From Saccharomycopsis malanga (taxonomy: Eukaryota > Ascomycota > Saccharomycetes > Ascoideales > Saccharomycopsidaceae): a stretch of DNA of 64,000 nt. A model generated the notes under the pieces. The model saw nothing but the letters and a program-made list of their open reading frames with translations. It was not told the DNA's origin and did not search any database. The position numbers were made by a program, and so were the translations under genes. The DNA is taken from positions 1,488,001 to 1,552,000 of the forward strand of contig CP025322.1 of NCBI GenBank assembly GCA_004014935.1. Direction: 5' to 3'. This document shows positions 40,957-50,664 of this stretch, in pieces. Numbering within the stretch: the stretch's first letter is position 1; each line of letters opens with the position of its first letter.

Positions 40957-42483
40957 AGTTTTGATGACAATACTCTTTGATTGACAGAGATACCCAAATA
41001 TATTCAACATCCATTCTTGTTCCCAACTAGTTAAATACTCTTCAAAAATCTCGGCAAGGTGAAATTATGTAATAGTTTAGGTAAGTCATCACTGTGCCAG
41101 AATTGGTTCGCATCTTCAAAAGTTACTTTCATAGTAAATAAATAACCAGGTAAATTCATCATTATTTTATTTGTACTCATGCTCTTATTGGAGAAAAAAT
41201 GTTAGAATAAAAACTTTTATTTTTTATTAGTAGATTATATGCACCGTGTAGTTTTCCAACATGCTTTTGTAGTGTGTCGAAAACAAGTAAGCTCCTTGTA
41301 GGTTTCACCAGTTTGGCTCCTCGAGATAGTCCTAACCTTTCTAAAAACATCTTAGCACCATTACCTCGATATTGATGATGAAGTATACCAAATAGAGAGG
41401 AGATATTCAATGCTTTTCGTTACTGTATTCTAAACAAGTTTGGAAATAGTATACACTAGTAATGAACCGTTGTTCACATTTTGTGAAAATGCAGGAGTCA
41501 ATAGAACCTGCCACAGGGTTTCTTCAGGAAACTCAAGGGTCTCAATATGAATGCTGGTATGCACCTTTTACAAGCTTTTTCTGGTATACTGGGCGAGGTT
41601 AGTGGCTCTCAGCTTGTATCGCTTCAGAAATTAACAGTCTCAACAGCCTATCAAAATATTTAATAGCACTGAAGGCTTCTTTAGGAGCCAACCGGCCTTT
41701 ACTGATCTTATGACAAATGCTAGACATGCCAACATTCCGGTCAGTACCTGGAACAACAGAGCTTCGATGATACTGTTAGTTGAATTACTTTTGATGAGTC
41801 TAGTAACTCTTTTAGTTGTTATGATTATATTTATTCTTTTGGCTATACTGGATGTGATAATTATCACAGGCTTGAAATTGAGGATACTCAATACTCTGAA
41901 CATGCTGCTCTGTGTACTGCCAAAGACATACCTATTGATCGGAATAGTTTCAACTTTTATAGCGTTTTTACTTGAATTAGTTGTGTGTTGATGAATTACT
42001 TGACATACTTAAATTCGTACATCACAGTTATGCAAAACTTGAAATCATAAATTTGTTACAAGAACCAATCTTTCTAATTAAAAAGACGAGGAGAAGTGCA
42101 TATTGCTCAATAGCATGTATCCTACAGTAAGCGCGTGTTGTCAAATAAATAGATGGGTTGTTTGGTATTTGATATGGTATTCATACATGTCAGTAATAGT
42201 GTTCGCTAAATATGCGTAATATAAAAGAGTCGAAATTGGATAATATGGTTTTTTAGCAATGTAAGTTGATTCATATGTCCCTACTAATCATAGCCAAGTA
42301 ACTACCGGTTAACTTGTGAGTTAGACAAATGTACACATGATCTCTGAGGAGATTCACTTACGGGTTATACAATGTGAAGCTTTAATACTGCTGGAACATA
42401 AAACAATTAAAAAGTAGTTATATATGAAAAAAAGTGATCAATGTGTTGGCATTATGTGAACGAAGTATACTCATGGTAAGCAA
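40957..42483. other. Intergenic region SHM1 - ATG44-like
   Basis: About 1.5 kb. Short open frames on both strands (for example 41177-41410 minus and 41710-41991 plus) start at poor codons or are simple hydrophobic runs. None has a recognisable domain. Degraded older sequence cannot be excluded. Confidence 0.4.
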
Positions 42484-42871
42484 TCAGTGATTTTTTTTGC
42501 TATCAACAAACTCCTCATCATGGAGCGGTTGAATCTTATCAGCGCTGCCGAGAGTGTCGTTGACATCACCAACAAAGCGTCTCAAATTATTGTATCTTTG
42601 TATTTTAAAGTACCCCGAGTAACGTAAGCAGCCTACAAAGTAGTCGTACGCCTTCTCTCCATACAGTAAGTATTTGGCCAAATAACGACGGACATCGTAA
42701 GAGGAAAACTGACTTGGATCAAGGTAGTAACCAGTGTCTCTCCGAATGCCCGCTAGAAGCATGGATACGATAAGAAGATCCAAGGCATAATGTGTGAGTT
42801 TTCCAAGCTAAGAAGACCGTTAGTGCATATCCATTATAAAAAAAAGTAAGTCCACATACACCGAGGGCCAT
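42484..42871 (-). CDS. ATG44: Mitofissin (DUF1748, Atg44-type) small protein, two exons
   Basis: Mitofissins are small intermembrane-space proteins that drive mitochondrial membrane fission, required for mitophagy. I read a 12-nt first exon (42860-42871, MALG), a 52-nt intron (42808-42859; GTATGT...CACTAAC...TTAG) and a second exon (42484-42807), giving 111 residues. The spliced product has MALGLGKLTHYALD, then LLIVSMLLAGIRRDTG and later YLAKYLLYGEKAYDY, matching the DUF1748 pattern (HY-x-x-D, LAGIRR-T-G, KYL-x-x-GE). S. cerevisiae Atg44 is shorter (73 residues); here the C-terminus is about 35 residues longer and polar. Only the spliced reading supplies an ATG. Confidence 0.83.
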
Positions 42872-43956
42872 ATTATTGTGTTTGAAACGTGTGTTTGGGT
42901 TTTGTTGTTGATAACAGAATCCGTAGTATGTTACTTTTTCTAAAAAATTTGTTTTCAATATCGCATCGTGAGATGAGTATATTAAAGATTAGCGTGTGGA
43001 GATGACGAAGATGGCCAAGGCAAGGATTTTGAGTCAAAACTGATGGAGAATGAATTTTAAGCAAGAAATGTTAATTTAGTTAAAATAGATTACAAAAGGG
43101 TTAAAATTTGTAGTTGAATCATACAGGTTGTTTATAATACTGAAAAATGCCAAAATCATGTTTTGCAAATGACATGCTTTTTATATTACTTGCAAGGAAC
43201 ATGACTGTTGAGACTTTTTGAGTAAATAATTATAGATATGAGTGAAAAGTGTTGTAATATGAAAGTCGACATTCAAATCAATTAAATGGCAGTGTTATCA
43301 ACATCAAGTTGAAAACAAATTTCAACAAGTCGCTCGAAAGGGCAAATTTGTATGATAACAAGAAATCTGTTTACATTAATCATTAAAAAAAATTTAAAAT
43401 TTCCTCACAAACTAAAGCTTAGTTAGATCATCAAATACTGCTTCACATTAACATGAAATAAGTAATAAGATTTCATATTCTACTTTCTTCCTGAAATTAC
43501 ATGTGATTTCTTAATGGAGACATTGTCGGTCTAAGCTAGAATAGCTAACAATAGCCACTTCTACAAACAAAAATGTACACTGTTTCTATATCCATTACCG
43601 GTGATAAAAGCCAATAAGGGACTCAAACTAAGTATTTGATTTAGCAAAATAGAAAAATTCTACTCCAGTACCTTCTGGCCACCAGAACACCTGCATCTTC
43701 GTGAAAAGATAGCGAAATGCTCAAGGCCCAAAGTTAGAGGCTTTGCTTTGTTTAATGAAAATAATTAATAACAAAAGTTCATCATCAGGGTTAATATTTT
43801 CTGCCTTTTATATTTCACCAACATCTATGTTACCCGCATTTATAGAATTTTCACTATATAGGTTTTTAGCGAGTATATAGATGTATCTAAAATTTACTGG
43901 TTAAAGAAACTTTTGGAGTTGGCAATTTTATATACAAATCACAGATCAAAGGCAAA
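42872..43956. other. Intergenic region, divergent promoter
   Basis: About 1.1 kb between divergent starts of the ATG44-like and WKF-domain genes. AT-rich; no gene or repeat recognised. Confidence 0.5.
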
Positions 43957-45060
43957 ATGGCAGACGAACACATCCCGGCATGGAAAAGACTCGGTTTGAA
44001 AGTGAAGAAAAGCCAGTCGGATGATCCACTTAGTATACCAACCCACTTAGAAGATGCAAGCATCACTAAGAACCAAGCCAAAGCTTTGAAGAGTCAGAAA
44101 AGAAGCAGAGAAGAGGCTAATGATAAACAGAATAAACCAAAGAAGCCACCAAAAAGAAAGAAGCTTCCAAAATCTGAACGGCCGCCTCCACCAGAGAAAG
44201 ATCAGTTAGTATACTTGAGAGCCTTCTCGACGGACAAGGAAAATTGGAAATTTTCCAAACAGAAACAGAATTGGCTCATTAAACATGTTTTGACGATTCC
44301 CGAAGAGTATGATGAGTACACACTTGCGTATTTCAAAAGCATACAAGGCGGATCACAGATCAGAGTTAAGAGAGAATTGAAAGAGGTGATTGACAAATGG
44401 AATGAATATGCAAACTCCGTAGGAAATGCTTTGTTAAACAGTGATGGAGAAAAGGAGAAAGGCGAAAAGGAAGATGAGAAAGTAGAAGATGAAAAAATGA
44501 AAGAGAAAACAGAAGAAAAAAAAATTGTTATAAGTATAGAACAGGCGTTTAAAGCTCAGCGTGTTTACGAAGCAGTATCTGGTGAAAAGCTTTCATTGGC
44601 TACCATTGATGAAGATGCAGAACCGGAGAAAGAAGCAAAGAAGAACGAAAATGAGAAAGAATCTGATGAGACATCTGAGGACGAACAAAAGGTCTTAGCA
44701 GAAAATGAGAGGAAGATTATGAAAAACACCAAAGAGAAAGTGGAGGATAAAAAAGAAGAAGTGGATAATAAAGAGAAAACAGAAAAGAAAGATAAGAAGG
44801 ATAAGAAGGATAAAAAAGGTAAAAAAGATAAAAAAGATAAAAAGGGTAAAAAAGACAAAAAAGATAAAATAGATAAGAAGGAAAAAGAAGGCAATGAAGA
44901 GAGTGACAATGACGCGAGGACTCCCCAGCCCTCCAATGTGACTGTAAATCAAGAAGAGAGTAGCCAAGCGATGAGCGACCAAGAGATTAGCGATGAAGAG
45001 GATGAAGGAAACTATAGTAATGTTTGGGTAGAGGAAGTAGAAGTTACAGACTTTGTATAA
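43957..45060 (+). CDS. WKF-domain (C7orf50-like) nucleolar-type protein
   Basis: The 367-residue product has a basic N-terminus with NLS-like KKPPKRKKLPK (about residues 67-77). A WKF domain spans about residues 95-150 (NWKFSKQKQNWLIKHVL, then LAYFKSIQGG), the signature of the DUF2373/C7orf50 family, reported to be nucleolar. The second half is almost entirely Lys/Glu/Asp. It includes an imperfect KKDKKDKKGKKDKK repeat (about residues 277-310) encoded by A-rich repeated DNA near 44785-44880, and an acidic C-terminus. A role in ribosome production is plausible but not shown by sequence. The ATG start is clear. Confidence 0.8.
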   Translation: MADEHIPAWKRLGLKVKKSQSDDPLSIPTHLEDASITKNQAKALKSQKRSREEANDKQNKPKKPPKRKKLPKSERPPPPEKDQLVYLRAFSTDKENWKFSKQKQNWLIKHVLTIPEEYDEYTLAYFKSIQGGSQIRVKRELKEVIDKWNEYANSVGNALLNSDGEKEKGEKEDEKVEDEKMKEKTEEKKIVISIEQAFKAQRVYEAVSGEKLSLATIDEDAEPEKEAKKNENEKESDETSEDEQKVLAENERKIMKNTKEKVEDKKEEVDNKEKTEKKDKKDKKDKKGKKDKKDKKGKKDKKDKIDKKEKEGNEESDNDARTPQPSNVTVNQEESSQAMSDQEISDEEDEGNYSNVWVEEVEVTDFV

Positions 45061-45817
45061 TAAATAAACATCACCGCATTTCAAAGAATATCAGGCTGTA
45101 AGATGTTCTCTCTCACATTTTATATTAGATTGTGATGAGTTATAAAACTGATTGAGTCGAGGATGCTGATGGAGAAAAATAAAATAAAAAAAAGGAGCCT
45201 ACGTGACATGTGCTTCCAAGAATGTTGCTACTTTGAATATTGTAAATATGGCACTCAAAATAACGTAATGGGTACGCAGTAATGATAAATTATTTACTCT
45301 CGGTGATATAGCTGTTTCGAATTGTGTCTTTACCGCTCAAGCCAACAAATTTGATGTATTATAATTGCTATCATATTTGGCTGGTTCTTGTGTTGTTGTT
45401 TTTTTTCACTTCCCTTATATTTGTCTTAGTAATTTGTATCATTCTATTTTTTATTAGTCGAGGTTCGATTAGAAAAGTATCACACAAGGTTTATACAAAG
45501 CATTGGCTCAATACACTTTTCCTTTACTATAATTTCTAAGTTACCAGCGTGCAATGATGAAGCTTAAAATTCTACAAAGATTCCCTTCAATACAAGAAAT
45601 ATACGCATTATTTCAATTTTGACTCTATTACTTCACTGAAATGGAGACAAAGAGATTCGAACCAGAGAAACTGGTCCTGCCGACACCCAACTATGGACGC
45701 CTATCCGGGTGACGGCATGCAAAAATGTGATTATTCACATTTATCTCTCTACAAGCGCGTATAATATTGTCAGTAATATAGTTTAATCATTTATTATCTA
45801 ATGTTTTATATGGGAGT
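45061..45817. other. Intergenic region WKF gene - SWD2
   Basis: About 760 bp. Contains the inverted-repeat element at 45661-45716 and the SWD2 upstream ORF. No other gene is seen. Confidence 0.5.
45661..45716. other. Two-hairpin structured element
   Basis: Two adjacent perfect or near-perfect inverted repeats lie upstream of SWD2. The first is ACCAG-AGAAA-CTGGT (45661-45675, 5-bp stem). The second is GCCGACACCC (45679-45688) paired with GGGTGACGGC (45707-45716), a 10-bp stem with one A-A mismatch and an 18-base loop. On the minus strand it is followed by GGTTCGAATCT, a B-box-like sequence, but no tRNA cloverleaf can be drawn. It might be a decayed pol III gene or a leader RNA structure. Confidence 0.5.
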
Positions 45818-45821
45818 ATGA
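45801..45821 (+). promoter_or_regulatory. Upstream ORF overlapping the SWD2 start
   Basis: A six-codon frame (MFYMGV, then stop) ends in TGA that overlaps the SWD2 ATG as ATGA. If the transcript starts upstream of 45801, ribosomes would meet this ATG first, so SWD2 translation would depend on leaky scanning or reinitiation. The transcript start is not known. Confidence 0.45.
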
Positions 45822-46876
45822 GTGTGAAGATAACAGAAAATCTTTTTAGTTCGTTCGCACCAGCGAAAACGTTCAATTATCACAAAAACCACGCTCCAAT
45901 CACTTCGCTTGACTTTGACGATTCAGGACAGTTTCTCATTTCCTCGGGAGTGGACGAGTCAATACAGCTTTATGATTGCAAGAACGGGAAGCACTTTAAG
46001 AATATACTCAGTAAAAAGTACGGAACACATTTGGCTCGATTCACCCACCACCAAAAGAGTTGTGTGTATGCTTCTACAAAAGATGAGCATACCATTAGAT
46101 ATCTTTCGCTTCACGACAACACATACATACGGTATTTCAAAGGACACAAGGCGCTTGTCAACTCTCTTGAGATAAATCCTGTTGACGATTCTTTCATTTC
46201 CACATCATATGACAACAGTGTTAGACTTTGGGATCTTCGAACCCCGAACTGCCAAGGATATATGACATGTAAGAGTCCCAGTGTGTGCTCGTACGATCCC
46301 AGTGGACTTGTATTTGCCGTAGGAAACTCGCAATCCAAAGAAATAGGCCTTTACGACTGTAGAAACTACGACAAGGAGCCTTTCATAACGTTTGATTTGA
46401 AGAAATATGAAAAGGATCCAGTGCTTTTAGAACGCATGTTTTGGAGTAAATTGGAGTTTAGCAATGACGGAAAGTACTTGCTAGTTGGAACCAACTACCA
46501 ATATCATTATGTATTAGATTCCTTTGAAGGTGAGCTCATCACCAGACTCAAAGGGCATGGTCCTATGAAACCTCGTAATTATCCCGATACTGGTTCTGTA
46601 TGTTTCAGTCCTGATGGAAGATATGTGTTTGGTGGCAGTGGAGCCAGCAACACTCCGTCTTCTGGCTCTGGGGACAGCAAATTACTAATGTGGGACCTCA
46701 ATGGATTCAAAGATCAAGCCCCAAAATCGCCATCTACAATACTACCGACAAAATCTATGAAAAGCGATCAAGGCTTGCCTCGTATGGTACTCTTTAATCC
46801 TCGATTCATGATGTTGGCTACCGCAGATACAGAGCTTACCATGTGGCTCCCTGATATCGGTGAGTCGCTGTCGTGA
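45818..46876 (+). CDS. SWD2: COMPASS / CPF WD40 subunit Swd2
   Basis: WD40 protein shared by the Set1/COMPASS H3K4 methyltransferase and the cleavage/polyadenylation factor (APT module). The 352-residue product (S. cerevisiae 329) shows propeller repeats throughout: ITSLDFDDSGQFLISSGVD (about residue 28), YIRYFKGHKALVNSLEINP (about residue 105), SYDNSVRLWDLRTP (about residue 130) and TGSVCFSPDGRYVFGGSG (about residue 258). The start places the first repeat at the usual distance. A short uORF overlaps this start. Wdr82-type orthology is clear. Confidence 0.93.
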   Translation: MSVKITENLFSSFAPAKTFNYHKNHAPITSLDFDDSGQFLISSGVDESIQLYDCKNGKHFKNILSKKYGTHLARFTHHQKSCVYASTKDEHTIRYLSLHDNTYIRYFKGHKALVNSLEINPVDDSFISTSYDNSVRLWDLRTPNCQGYMTCKSPSVCSYDPSGLVFAVGNSQSKEIGLYDCRNYDKEPFITFDLKKYEKDPVLLERMFWSKLEFSNDGKYLLVGTNYQYHYVLDSFEGELITRLKGHGPMKPRNYPDTGSVCFSPDGRYVFGGSGASNTPSSGSGDSKLLMWDLNGFKDQAPKSPSTILPTKSMKSDQGLPRMVLFNPRFMMLATADTELTMWLPDIGESLS

Positions 46877-47718
46877 GCAAGTTGCTTACATTCATGTTGT
46901 TTTTTGCATAGTCAAGGATTTTTTACTTACAATCGCTGGTCGACACCTTAGTTATTTAGTTAATGCATAATTAATGTGCTGGAGTTGTGTTTTAAGTTGA
47001 GCATGTAGGGGCGGCGGACAAGCTGAATTGTAAACTGACCAGAGTAATAGATGGTTAAGCTCAATCAAGAAGATTTGAAGCTGATAAAAGACATGTTCAT
47101 ACCCAATGGGCTTTTATAAATTCATTAGCAAACTATAAGAGTGATACTTTTGATTTTTATCGTTACACCTTTCAAATTACGTTTTATAAGCTATAATAAT
47201 AATATTGTATATTTCAAGCCCTGTACATATCAGTTTCGTTAACATGTGATGTCCAAAGGACTTGGTAAAACCCAGTAGGGAATACCCAATTATGTCCCGA
47301 TTATTATGAACTTCTTGCCTGTGAAATCACATTCAACATCGTAAAAAGCAGAGAGTAAAAGTGTTCGTATAGGGAACCGAACCTGTCTTCCTGTTAGGTC
47401 TTTTTATCTCCGAGAGCACTGGCTATTGAGCCATACGGCCCAAAGGCCTCGTTTTATAACTTTATCTATTTTAGTCAAAATCTGAATTTCGTTTATATAT
47501 GTGTGATAACCACTCGTTAAAAACACACTAAAAAACATATGCCTAAAACGATTCTACAAATTATACTAGATTGCACATGGCTTTTGAAAATTTGATATGG
47601 TAGAAATGTATTGAAATCTTCTATTCATCAAGTACAACCTTTAAACATCTTCATGCCATTATTATTTTTGAATATGGTACAACTAAAGATTCGAAAATAA
47701 TGAAAACATTGAATTTTT
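46877..47718. other. Intergenic region with SINE copy D
   Basis: About 840 bp between convergent SWD2 and the GCIP-like gene. It holds SINE copy D; the remainder is AT-rich 3'-flank. Confidence 0.6.
47190..47449 (-). mobile_element. tRNA-derived SINE-like element, near-full copy D
   Basis: A 260-bp element flanked by perfect 10-bp direct repeats CGTTTTATAA (47180-47189 and 47450-47459). On the minus strand it reads AGGCCTTTGGGCCG, then A box TGGCTCAATAGCCAG (47419-47433) and B box GGTTCGGTTCC (47373-47383), then ACGAACACTTTT. The body is shared with copy B (for example TGAATGTGATTTCAC), followed by CTGGGTTTTACCAAGTCCTTT and CTTGAAATATACAATATT with an ATT-rich tail. Intact duplications and strong similarity to copy B indicate a fairly recent insertion. 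No coding capacity. Confidence 0.9.
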
Positions 47719-48852
47719 TTACTTGGAGTCAAAGTACTTTTTTTTCCATAAAGCTACAACCTCCTCTACTTTAGAGTTCCCCAAAGCGCTGCCTACTGCC
47801 ACCAAACACTCAGTCAAGCTATTTACTGTACGATCCACATTTTTCAAACCATCTTCTAATTCTGGCACTGTACCGTTCATCAATACTGAAGAAGTGAAGT
47901 CGTCGATACTCGCAATAAGCTGGTTTTGAAATATATGTAGCGCGTTGAGTTGTTTAGTGCTCACATTGCGAACTGCCCCAGCAGCAGGTTCTTTGAGAGC
48001 TTTAGTAAAAGAATAGGTATATAATTTATGTAACAACTGAGCTTTGTTTAGGAACGGTTTTGTAAGTGCCATTGTCTGGGCTAACTCGCTATCGTCATCT
48101 TCGTTATCACTAGCAGTCTTGTCTAGTGATGGAACAGATACTTCTTTCTTTACATCTTCGTCATCACTGAAATTCTCGAGACCAAATGGATCAGAATCAG
48201 CTGCTTCTGGATCCTCTAACCATTCCTCAAGGTCTTTAATAACGTCCTCTATCATAACGACGTATCCTTGAAGTTCACGTTTCAAGATCGACAACTCTCC
48301 TCCCTGGAGGTCTTTTTTCAAATTTTCACAGGTATTCCATATCTTTCCTACAGCGGACCTGAGTGCTACGTTCTGCTTTTTGGCCAAAATCTCTGCATCT
48401 TCCAGTGACTGCCTCTGTTTATCTCCAGGAAGCAATTGACCAATGACAGAAAGACATTCTGCACTGCCATTAAACAACTCTAAAACTCGCTGCGATAGAG
48501 CCTTCCGGAACATTATCGAAAGCTTCTTTTCACTTTCAAGCTGTGCTACAATACTTGTAGTCAAGTTCAATATCTTGGCATATTCCTCGAGTTGTTTGGC
48601 AGCGGCAGAGTAATTTTGCGGAGAAAGAGGCGCCTTAAACACAAGACCAAGCTTAGTAGCATTGGAATGGGCTAAAGACGCAAGTTTTACCAACTCATCT
48701 GTTGGCTTTTCTACTTTGGCAGCTTCAAAAAAGTTGGTGGTCGTAGATTTGCCTTTGGGCTGCGAAAAATAATTTGAAACAGATACTATGTGCTTTAAAT
48801 AGAGCGCCTGTAGCTCTTTAAGCTCTCCCAAGGAATAATTATCCTTACTCAT
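47719..48852 (-). CDS. GCIP/CCNDBP1-like helical protein
   Basis: The 377-residue product is all-alpha and contains an acidic linker (about residues 210-255, DPEAADSDPFGLENFSDDEDV). Its layout of helical halves around a central acidic region, with LEEYAKILNLTTSIVAQLES and KRELQGYVVMIEDVIKDLEEW, resembles the GCIP (Grap2/cyclin-D-interacting, CCNDBP1) family. That match is by general pattern, not a diagnostic motif. An in-frame GTG lies four codons upstream; the ATG at 48852 is chosen. A (TA)17 tract lies 28 bp upstream of this ATG. Function in fungi is unknown. Confidence 0.6.
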   Translation of the reverse strand: MSKDNYSLGELKELQALYLKHIVSVSNYFSQPKGKSTTTNFFEAAKVEKPTDELVKLASLAHSNATKLGLVFKAPLSPQNYSAAAKQLEEYAKILNLTTSIVAQLESEKKLSIMFRKALSQRVLELFNGSAECLSVIGQLLPGDKQRQSLEDAEILAKKQNVALRSAVGKIWNTCENLKKDLQGGELSILKRELQGYVVMIEDVIKDLEEWLEDPEAADSDPFGLENFSDDEDVKKEVSVPSLDKTASDNEDDDSELAQTMALTKPFLNKAQLLHKLYTYSFTKALKEPAAGAVRNVSTKQLNALHIFQNQLIASIDDFTSSVLMNGTVPELEDGLKNVDRTVNSLTECLVAVGSALGNSKVEEVVALWKKKYFDSK

Positions 48853-48879
48853 TATGCTACTCACAATACGCCCAAAATG

Positions 48880-48920
<41 letters not shown>

Positions 48921-49492
48921 CTAATGTTCTTTTTCGGATTGTACTATAAATTTTTCTTATGATCTCTGCTCTAGTAGATCAAGACTAGGTCAGCTGACAG
49001 ATGTGCACTTTTTACTAGATACGCCTTGTCATGTGATGGGTGCGAAAACATACATTGAGATACTGCGACGCGCAGAAGTTTATGCAGCAATGTAAGTTTG
49101 ACAGGTTAAAAGGCGAGGCTGTAGACAGCAAATTCTATTGACAGAGTATGGCAGAGGATTATTTTTTAATGTAATGTGTAAGGGCAATTTTTTAAGTGAA
49201 TGCTTTGTTAAAAGTAGGTAAACTTAGGTAATGTTGTAGAATAAAAGTTGACTCAAGTTTGGTCAAGTGTGCACCCTAAATGAGTTTGGAAACTGTAAGT
49301 TGATGTACACAACAGATAACATTTGCTAAGGGAGACTTTCTAGGCCAATCGCAAGCATTTCAATAGTCATGACATATTGCTAAGGCTGCTAATTCTTCTT
49401 TCTGCCTTTATATACAATAGGTGCCCAAATTTTTCAAGAATATTTCTCATTTTAGCACCTTTATATCCAGTTTAACTAAATTGACATCTATA
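48853..49492. other. Divergent promoter with (TA)17 tract
   Basis: About 640 bp between divergent starts, with a pure (TA)n run near the GCIP-like gene. No gene is seen. An in-frame extension of the next gene reaches a GTG at 49421 but has no ATG. Confidence 0.5.
48881..48914. repeat. (TA)17 dinucleotide repeat
   Basis: Thirty-four bases of pure TA, starting 28 bp upstream of the ATG of the GCIP-like gene. It lies in the likely 5' UTR or core promoter, where its length could affect expression. Confidence 0.95.
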
Positions 49493-49978
49493 ATGCAACC
49501 AAGTTGTCTCATTTTTACTTCAAAATTAGCCAGTTTTAATCCATTGAAGCCAGCCTTGCAGATTGGAATCTCGTCACGCCGTCAATTCTCTCAATTACAT
49601 AAGAGAAGAGCGAGAACGTCGTTCGATGACCTCAGCAAGAACACGTCTTCCACTATTGCACCAAAAGGCCCCCGGGATCCTATTTCAAGGCCGCAAAATT
49701 GGCTTACAGTGATAAGTGTTGTGGGACTCACAGGGTTGGGCTTTTATTATTGGGGAACATCTCATCGCTCAGCAGATAAGCGACATGCAGATCTTGCCAC
49801 TGCTGCTGGTGTTGTTTCTCATCATAAAAGTCAGAACCCGGTAAGCAGCGAGGGCAAGATAAGCCCTTCTGATGATGCAATCAAATCGGTAGCAGAATCA
49901 CACAAGGAAAATGCTGCCGAAGAAAAGGTTTCTTCTGATGAGAAAAAAAAAGGAGTGCCTTCTGGCGATAACAAATAA
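49493..49978 (+). CDS. Small mitochondrial single-pass membrane protein, unknown
   Basis: The 161-residue product starts at the first ATG (49493). It has an Arg/Ser-rich, acid-free N-terminus (ISSRRQFSQLHKRRARTSF, about residues 27-45), typical of a mitochondrial presequence. One membrane segment follows (NWLTVISVVGLTGLGFYYWG, about residues 71-90), then a polar Ser/Lys/Glu-rich tail. An earlier in-frame GTG adds residues but no ATG. I do not recognise a family. By topology it would sit in the inner membrane with its tail in the intermembrane space or matrix. Confidence 0.65.
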   Translation: MQPSCLIFTSKLASFNPLKPALQIGISSRRQFSQLHKRRARTSFDDLSKNTSSTIAPKGPRDPISRPQNWLTVISVVGLTGLGFYYWGTSHRSADKRHADLATAAGVVSHHKSQNPVSSEGKISPSDDAIKSVAESHKENAAEEKVSSDEKKKGVPSGDNK

Positions 49979-50664
49979 ACGTACTTTACAGGTATGTGAG
50001 TCTAAGTATTACTAGCAATCTATGTTTTTATTTACTGCATTTCCATAACCAGCTAAGACACAACGTCTTCTAGAATACACAATGTTTGCCCCAAATTTGA
50101 GTTTATACTGTTTCACCCAAATAACACTTGCTTTTATATTATTATATATGTAGGCCAAGCCGCTGGGCCATATGGCTCAGTGGCCAGTGCTCTCGGAGAA
50201 GAGACAAAAGGCCTAACAGGAACACCAGTGAGCCAACTATGGTTAAAAGAACATGATTGGGCTTTTCTAAGTCTCCTTAGACATAGCGCGTATGTACTAA
50301 ACTGATATTTACTGGCTCGAAATATATAATATTAGTATTATTCTGAAATGTATAAAAGCATCATCAAATGTACGGATGGATATATGTACGGATGCCATCA
50401 TGTCAACCGCCATCGCTCAAAACCGCTGTTAATACTCAACCACAAGTACTTCCAATGTACTTCCAATGTATTAAGAGTAAACTTTATGGAAAGCTTTGTC
50501 ACCAACAGTTCTTAACAGTGTATATAGCATGTAATTTTTTGGCAAACAAAGTATGATATTGTTGAAAAGCTACAATGTGAACTACAGTGATGCATCAATA
50601 CGCACCTTCATGTAAGAAATTTCAACCCTGCTTCAACATACATAAAAGGGCAAACAAAATTGGT
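49979..50664. other. Intergenic region with SINE copy C
   Basis: About 690 bp between the small mitochondrial protein gene and the GST stop. Contains the internally deleted SINE copy C; otherwise no gene. Confidence 0.6.
50152..50342 (+). mobile_element. SINE-like element, internally deleted copy C
   Basis: A plus-strand copy of about 190 bp. The head (CTGGGCCATATGG, then CTCAGTGGCCAGTGCTCTCGG) closely matches copies B and D. The region around the B box and the next ~90 bases are missing, so it joins early to the body (GGCTTTTCTAAGTCTCCTTAG). It ends with GGCTCGAAATATATAATATT and an ATT-rich tail. No clear target duplication was found. Lacking a B box, it should not be efficiently transcribed by pol III. 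Confidence 0.8.

Noticed and set aside
41177-41991. Degraded retroelement between SHM1 and the ATG44-like gene
   Set aside because: Short open frames exist on both strands but none shows a polymerase, integrase or capsid motif, and no terminal repeats were seen.
45646-45722. tRNA gene on the minus strand
   Set aside because: A B-box-like sequence is present but the stems found are simple hairpins and no acceptor or D arm can be formed.
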